From NCBI GenBank assembly GCA_902559985.1, contig CACEJY010000005.1, forward strand, positions 1-64,000: DNA of 64,000 bases, read 5' to 3'. This document shows, piece by piece, positions 63,689 to 64,000 of this stretch (its first letter is position 1; each line of letters opens with the position of its first letter). The stretch is from an uncultured SAR116 cluster alpha proteobacterium (lineage in GTDB: Bacteria > Pseudomonadota > Alphaproteobacteria > Puniceispirillales > Puniceispirillaceae). A program made the translations under genes and the position numbers. The notes below the pieces were generated by a model. It was not told the origin of the DNA. It did no database searches and saw nothing but the letters and a program-made list of their open reading frames with translations.

Positions 63689-64000
63689 CTACCACTCGTC
63701 ATCGTCATCGTCATCAAAAAAAGTGTTCTCATCAATATCTTCATCTTCGTCAAAATTGTATTCAAGTTGTTCAGTAACATAAACCATGATGTTGCTACCC
63801 TCGACTTTTACGTCGTAGGTTTTGAGCGGAAGCTCTGCCTCGTCCTGCAACTCTAACGTCTCTAAGTCCCACGACCATAGATGCTTGGTGCACGTTAGCT
63901 TGCATCCCATTACTAGGCCAGACTCTTCCAATGGTTCCTCCAGATGAGGACAAACTGGAGGTATAGCAACAAAACCTCTTTTATGGTGGGCAACAGCAAT
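63689..64000 (-). CDS. Stand-alone Rieske ferredoxin with acidic tail (partial)
   Basis: C-terminal 103 residues of a Rieske-type [2Fe-2S] ferredoxin; the N-terminus lies beyond the right edge. The cluster motif is complete: CPHLEEPLEESG, then GCKLTCTKHLWSWDLETLEL, giving C-x-H-x17-C-x2-H. Beta-strand motifs AELPLKTYDVKVEGSNIMVY follow, typical of stand-alone ferredoxins of multicomponent oxygenases. The end is unusual: about 24 residues are strongly acidic, finishing with DDDDDDEW. It is upstream of the 281-residue gene and the oxygenase on the same strand, so it probably supplies electrons to the latter. A reductase should lie outside the window. Confidence 0.88.
   Translation of the reverse strand: MAVAHHKRGFVAIPPVCPHLEEPLEESGLVMGCKLTCTKHLWSWDLETLELQDEAELPLKTYDVKVEGSNIMVYVTEQLEYNFDEDEDIDENTFFDDDDDDEW

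Noticed and set aside
1-64000. Search for tRNA, rRNA, CRISPR, insertion sequences and integrases
   Set aside because: No cloverleaf-like genes, repeat arrays, transposase motifs or target-site duplications were seen on reading both strands by eye.

Overview
The window looks like the chromosome of a free-living marine alphaproteobacterium. A SAR116-like (Puniceispirillales) or related heterotroph is my best guess, from gene content only: an Aap-type general amino-acid ABC transporter, a SoeABC-type sulfite dehydrogenase, TauE/SafE exporters, many EamA/DMT transporters, two photolyases and a membrane pyrophosphatase. I see no rRNA, tRNA, CRISPR array, integrase or insertion sequence.

Layout. 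1-8.2 kb: peptide/amino-acid scavenging (Dpp-type permease and binding protein, two M20 peptidases, gamma-glutamyltransferase, an EamA transporter, a citryl-CoA-lyase-like protein). 8.2-14.9 kb: mixed housekeeping and small genes (deacetylase, HtpG with a heat-shock-like promoter, DUF3108, RraA-like protein, two small proteins, an EamA transporter). 14.9-19.5 kb: the aapJQMP operon, with aapP frameshifted at a G run. 19.7-26.1 kb: small-molecule catabolism (HbpS/GlcG-like protein, GST, amidase, DadA-like oxidase, an anion-transporter-like membrane protein). 26.1-37.3 kb: ABC-F ATPase, LysR/azoreductase pair, uracil-DNA glycosylase, and a probable light/UV cluster (SDR, YciB, DUF3833 lipoprotein, FeS photolyase, CPD photolyase). 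37.5-48 kb: acyl-CoA ligase and enoyl-CoA hydratase, a second amino-acid ABC transporter, GST, EamA transporter, dihydroorotase and hppA.

48.2-64 kb is the most interesting part. It holds soeCBA, a six-gene minus-strand run (TauE/SafE - PanB-like - fhs - folD - TauE/SafE - small membrane protein), two LysR regulators, and at the right edge an oxygenase related to Rieske-type hydroxylases that has lost the segment carrying the Rieske cluster. Beside the oxygenase lie an unrecognised 281-residue protein and a separate Rieske ferredoxin with an acidic tail that runs off the window. Read together, these genes suggest oxidative cleavage of a small C1-sulfur (or other methylated) compound: the oxygenase would release a C1 unit and sulfite, the folate enzymes would take the C1 unit, and SoeABC plus TauE would oxidise or export the sulfite. 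The substrate is inference.

Three frameshifts, one in aapP and two in fhs, all sit in G runs and all are extra-G. This points to a common cause, either base-calling error or slippage.
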